Source of the DNA: Anisakis pegreffii
Taxonomy: Eukaryota > Nematoda > Chromadorea > Rhabditida > Anisakidae
Assembly (NCBI GenBank): GCA_035041965.1
Contig: JAPYMA010002011.1
Location: 1 to 64,000, forward strand
Length of the DNA: 64,000 nucleotides
Direction of reading: 5' to 3'
Positions 60,801 through 64,000 of this stretch are shown one piece after another. Within the stretch, counting starts at the first letter, position 1, and the number at the start of each line of letters is the position of its first letter. A program made the position numbers and the translations under genes. Under the pieces are notes generated by a model, which was not told the origin of the DNA, searched no databases, and saw nothing but the letters and a program-made list of their open reading frames with translations.

Positions 60801-62255
60801 GGTCATTATCTTCATCGATATAAGTGATCAGTCAGTTCTGAAGAAACAAGCTTAATCTGTAACCATGCTTGTGCTCTGAATCAGTTGTACATCTGGGATC
60901 AGAAGCAGTTAGTCTAACAAATGCATGCATATATGCTTTGCTGATGTTTGAGTACATGTTACTTCTGACAAACTCTAGAAACTTCATACTTCGTGAGAAG
61001 ATCTGTACCGATTGATATGATTCTGCTTCTACCACCATTATGAGAAGGTACTTTTCACTCAACAGGTTATTCTGTGAAAATACCGTTGCGAAATGCGTCA
61101 GCAAAATGCGCAATTTTCATTTAGTTTATTACTTGCTAAATATACAGAAGCTAGACCATTGTGTTATTACGGATAAGGACTAAACAGACCGATAGCTTAA
61201 AATTATCATTCCGTATGTTGCACGCATACTCTCTACACATTTGCCCTGCAGATCAAACGTGCAGAGTCAGGTGCTATGTTGGGATACTGTTGTATGTGTT
61301 CACCAAATTAGTTACCAGTCACATTCCAGGCTCCGAGTAAATGAAAAGAAAACAATCGACTTGGAGAGGGAACGTGAACAGTACAATAATCAAACAGTGC
61401 AACTTCTGAAATCATTGAAGGTTACTTAATTACTTACTACTTAATTACTTAATACTTAAGGTTACTTGATCATTTAGTTTCGCTTGAAAACATTTCAAAG
61501 CTCAGTTACCATTAGACACTGAAAGAGAAGAGTATCAGATGCAGAAGGATTGCTGATGGATTTGATAGCTATAGGGAAAATGTGTTCAGGAATTAAGCGA
61601 ACAACGAGATATGACCGAAGCTGAGCTGAAAGATGAGGTTCTGGCGAGAATTGGAGCCGAGAAGCAACTTCAAGCAGCCGAAAAAGCTTTGGAACACCTG
61701 GAAATGGCGCTTAGATTGACAGGAGCCCAAATGAGTGAACTTCAAGAGCATATTATGCCGGATGTGCATAAACTAAGAGGTTAGAACATGAATCGTTGCT
61801 TCACCGATTTCCTGATATTACGACTGAGTGCTACAATAGAACTGTTTGTGTGAGCAGGCAAAAGTTGTCTGTCATGCGGATAAAATAAGCTTAATTAAGC
61901 TTAATCTCTTTTTTTTCGGTGCATAAGCCATTCCGGCTGATGCAACAACTTAAATTTCAACTGATTTATGTGGAGTAGAATTTCGATGGCTGGTGTTTGT
62001 GTTTCAGAGTTTTTTGAGCGATGTGCAGAAGAGGCTCGAATGGACGCGAATAGACCGATGATAATGCGAAATGCGATTTATGCGAGACGCTCGTTACGAC
62101 GTAGTAAAACACATTTCGCGAGACGTTCGTTCAGGAGAAAATCATCAAATGAATCGCATCACGGCAGCAAACTCGACTCAGATTCGTTCTCGCGAAAGAT
62201 TGATAACGACGCGAAAAGCGCAACAACTGAAGCAATGTCACTGATGCATTTGTAA
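57889..62255 (+). CDS. PLEKHD1: PLEKHD1-like protein: PH domain plus long coiled coil
   Basis: Eleven exons join in phase into 556 aa: 57889-57994 (ATG 57896), 58161-58376, 58570-58695, 58821-58987, 59488-59632, 59819-59913, 60278-60389, 60563-60744, 61330-61420, 61590-61779, 62008-62255. The N-terminus is basic (SKSKKKEKKGILRSLSF). A pleckstrin-homology domain spans about 81-200 (GHLLKQYKRR, FFILKECFLIYYK, closing WLKALREAT with the invariant Trp). Residues about 205-470 are charged heptad-like coiled coil. The tail EFFERCAEEARMDANRP/MIMRNAIY then an Arg/Ser-rich end matches the C-terminal block of vertebrate PLEKHD1, a phosphoinositide-binding type scaffold of poorly known role. A TTTTAG acceptor sits 8 bases before the ATG, compatible with trans-splicing. 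Exon 3 adds about nine residues inside the PH domain; its start is the least certain border. Confidence 0.8.
60048..60161. repeat. Cluster of three small hairpins in intron 6 of the PLEKHD1-like gene
   Basis: Three stems follow one another: 60048-60083 (13-bp arms TTTTAACGGCACG and complement, 10-nt loop), 60082-60111 (9-bp arms AAGTATCGT, 12-nt loop) and 60137-60161 (8-bp arms ATTACCGA). A further 10-bp stem (ATGACCTTAT, 4-nt loop) lies in intron 8 at 60783-60806. Confidence 0.55.
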
Positions 62256-62903
62256 ATCAACACCCGAAAATAATCAACGTCGCACTCTCCTAACTATGAA
62301 TTTTCTTCTTCGTTTTCAACAAATTCTCATTCTTAGTGTTCCAATGTACGCGATCAAAGCGGATCATAGTTATGATGGTTCTCACTGCAGAAAAAATCTT
62401 ATTTTTTCTGGAAAATAATTGAAACTTACCGCCTAGTGAATGACTAACATTGTGTGATGTATGTTAGGTTCCCCGAACTCTGATTGATTCAATGCAATGT
62501 TCTTATAAGGACTACAACTGCGAATTATTCGCTCAAAACATTCAATGATTTTAATCATAGTGAAGCGATGCTGACTTTGTGTAGTGGAATGCGTTGGTTC
62601 GTGTATGACTATTTTTTTCAAGATTTTTTCATTCCGAAAATTTCCCGTTTCATTGCATCGAAATCGGATTGCATTTTTCCGCAATATAATTATTCCATTG
62701 TTTGTACCATTCTATACGCTTATTTGTACGTATGCTTACAAAGTACTATATGATATTTCTTAGAATTTGTTCACTAATTGCATCGTTCACGATATCATAT
62801 GACGACTGATTGCAAATGATTTCCCATGTTTTTACATGTATCACCATGCAAGTTTAAACTGTTTATATGTATGTGATTGATAAAATACCGATTAAAACAA
62901 ATA

Positions 62904-63407
62904 TTGCGCTGTTGCATAAGTTCGTGCGCTTTTATTCAAACTGAAATGCCGGCAACAGTCCACTTTTCCGGAGAAGTGTCATGCACCAATCGATAGCGGG
63001 TTTTCTGCTCTGTTCGCAGCATTGTTAGACGGTCCACTGCAGTTTCGTTTCGTCCAAATATTCAGGGTGATGAAATGAAGTGTCAGGTGGACGAAGAAAC
63101 GCGTTTTCTTATTCGCCAGATCTCGCTCCATCTGACTACCACCTCTTCCGCTCCCTCTCGAACAGCCTCAGCGGTGTAGCCTTCGACAACGACCATGCCC
63201 TCAAAACGTGGCTAGATGACTTCCTCGCCTCGAAGCCAGCAGAATTCTATCGTCGTAGAATCGACAACCTGGTGAAACGATGGCAGGAAGTCGTGGAAAC
63301 AGAAGGAAAACACACTGTCGACTGACTGGTTAGCCTTTGTGGTTTGGAAACGATGTCTTAGAAAACTTACTATTAGATAAAGCGCACGAACCTGTGCAAC
63401 AACCAAA
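62904..63407 (+). mobile_element. Internally deleted mariner (Tc1/mariner) element
   Basis: The ends are diverged inverted repeats of mariner type: the left carries GTTGCATAAGTTCGTGCGC and the right, reversed, GTTGCACAGGTTCGTGCGC. A TA dinucleotide flanks each end (62902-62903 and 63408-63409), as expected for TA target duplication. At 504 bp the element is much shorter than a full mariner (about 1.3 kb), so most of the transposase has been deleted. It lies between the PLEKHD1-like gene and the CAP gene. Confidence 0.8.
63080..63325 (+). pseudogene. Mariner transposase C-terminal remnant
   Basis: This plus-strand frame encodes the end of a mariner-family transposase. YSPDLAPSDYHLF holds the last catalytic Asp of the DD34D triad, followed by RSLSNSLSG, FLASKPAEFYRR and a WQEVVETEG-type ending. 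The DNA-binding domain and the first two catalytic Asp are missing, so it cannot act alone. It ends at its own TGA inside the element. Confidence 0.85.
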
Positions 63408-63588
63408 TACTTTGCAAATCAATATGGTGATCATATGTAAATTCGAATAATGAGTTACTGGGGATAATATGACGGTTAATGTGTTAGAATTTCAGTGTTA
63501 AAAAATGCATCAATGCATTCGTATCACGCAAGGAGGCATTTTGCTCGAGTCGGCGATTGCTATCTTGAGCTTGCTTTTCTCATCCGCT

Positions 63589-63955
63589 TCATTTTTTGTC
63601 ACACAGTCCCTCGGAAGCCAAGCAGACCGAGTTCGAGAAAGTCGTACAGTCAGCGTCTACTCTGCATGGATCACCCAGTTCATATATTGGCTCGTTGATG
63701 ATGTTACCACTGAAACATTTTAACTTCTTTCTTCATGAATCTTACCAAGGACGCAGACGTGCTAGATTAACTTGAATTTGGTCGGTGAGAATACCGGAAG
63801 GTTCTCATCATATGGAAAGTTGAAAGACACACAAATGAGATGTTCACTTACGCTTTCCAGTATTGACAAACAACAAGTGGATTAAACAATCCCATCGAAG
63901 AACCGCAATTCCTCGCAATGCCACAACCGACTTTCGTCGTATCGCTCCAAGCCAT
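63589..63955 (-). CDS. CAP/SCP (TAPS, ASP/VAL-like) protein, last two exons
   Basis: Two minus-strand exons are visible: 63955-63852 (acceptor TTTTGTAG, donor GTAAGT) and 63709-63589 (acceptor TTTCAG, stop TGA). They join in phase 2 and give 74 residues. The first exon reads MAWSDTTKVGCGIARNCG then LFNPLVVCQYWKA, the last strand region of the CAP fold. Joined to the next exon it forms VVCQYWKAGNI, which fits the CRISP/CAP signature 2 except for Lys in place of Pro/Ala/Arg/His. The tail has the typical EPIYELGDPC followed by five more cysteines, a short disulphide-rich extension. CAP proteins are secreted; in parasitic nematodes they are abundant excretory-secretory products of uncertain function. 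The upstream exons, signal peptide included, lie beyond 64000. Confidence 0.85.
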
Positions 63956-64000
63956 CTACAAAATGCAAAGGGTGTCATGAGAATTTGAACGATATTTTGA

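Noticed and set aside
63495..63723. Two plus-strand frames near the right end, one with a hydrophobic stretch
   Set aside because: They are antisense shadows of the last CAP exon on the minus strand, whose motifs and splice sites are clear.

Overview
The window looks like AT-rich nuclear DNA from a chromadorean nematode, possibly an ascaridoid. The evidence is a nematode-type mitochondrial nad1/tRNA-Tyr fossil at the left edge, protein-coding genes split into small exons by AT-rich GT-AG introns, splice acceptors placed only a few bases before start codons (compatible with spliced-leader trans-splicing), and the last exons of a nematode-style CAP/SCP protein at the right edge. The species is an inference; no SL or rRNA sequence was seen. 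No single ORF is long. Genes were assembled by eye from acceptor/exon/donor patterns, reading phase and protein motifs.

Layout. 1-535: nuclear-mitochondrial insertion (nad1 with an in-frame stop, plus tRNA-Tyr). 540-30,300: about 30 kb with no convincing protein gene. It holds a foldback element (2459-2850), a 52-bp-arm hairpin (3084-3193), a 409-bp-period tandem repeat (about 4120-4990), another long hairpin (16802-16871), imperfect trinucleotide arrays, a tRNA-like sequence beside a possible dead coding fragment (20.4-21.0 kb), and a hAT-like non-autonomous transposon with a perfect 8-bp target duplication (26159-26973). 30.3-32.0 kb (+): a five-exon orphan gene of about 176 aa. 34.0-36.2 kb (-): a multi-pass membrane protein that recalls Bax inhibitor-1/TMBIM6, with a possible 25-aa membrane micropeptide encoded in its leader and an apparent 1-bp frameshift before its last helix. 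36.5-37.1 kb: an inverted copy of the 409-bp repeat family.

39.4-48.2 kb holds two tail-to-tail short-chain dehydrogenase/reductase genes with identical six-exon structure and intron phases. They are a clear inverted duplicate pair, and the minus-strand copy has lost the catalytic lysine (YxxxK reads YTVAQ) and the proline of the PG motif. 51.7-52.2 kb carries a second copy of the hAT-like family. 54.0-54.8 kb (+) encodes the C-terminal part of an unusual Gln/Pro-rich, Cys-rich protein ending in six tryptophans. 57.9-62.3 kb (+) is an 11-exon PLEKHD1-like gene (PH domain plus coiled coil). 62.9-63.4 kb is an internally deleted mariner element. 63.6-64.0 kb (-) is the 3' end of a CAP/SCP gene that continues past the window.

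The genes form no obvious pathway. The SDR pair is the only local family. The most interesting points are the probable pseudoenzyme SDR paralogue, the poly-tryptophan/cysteine protein, the possible two-ORF transcript of the BI-1-like gene, and several unrelated near-perfect hairpins that share a 6-nt spacer.
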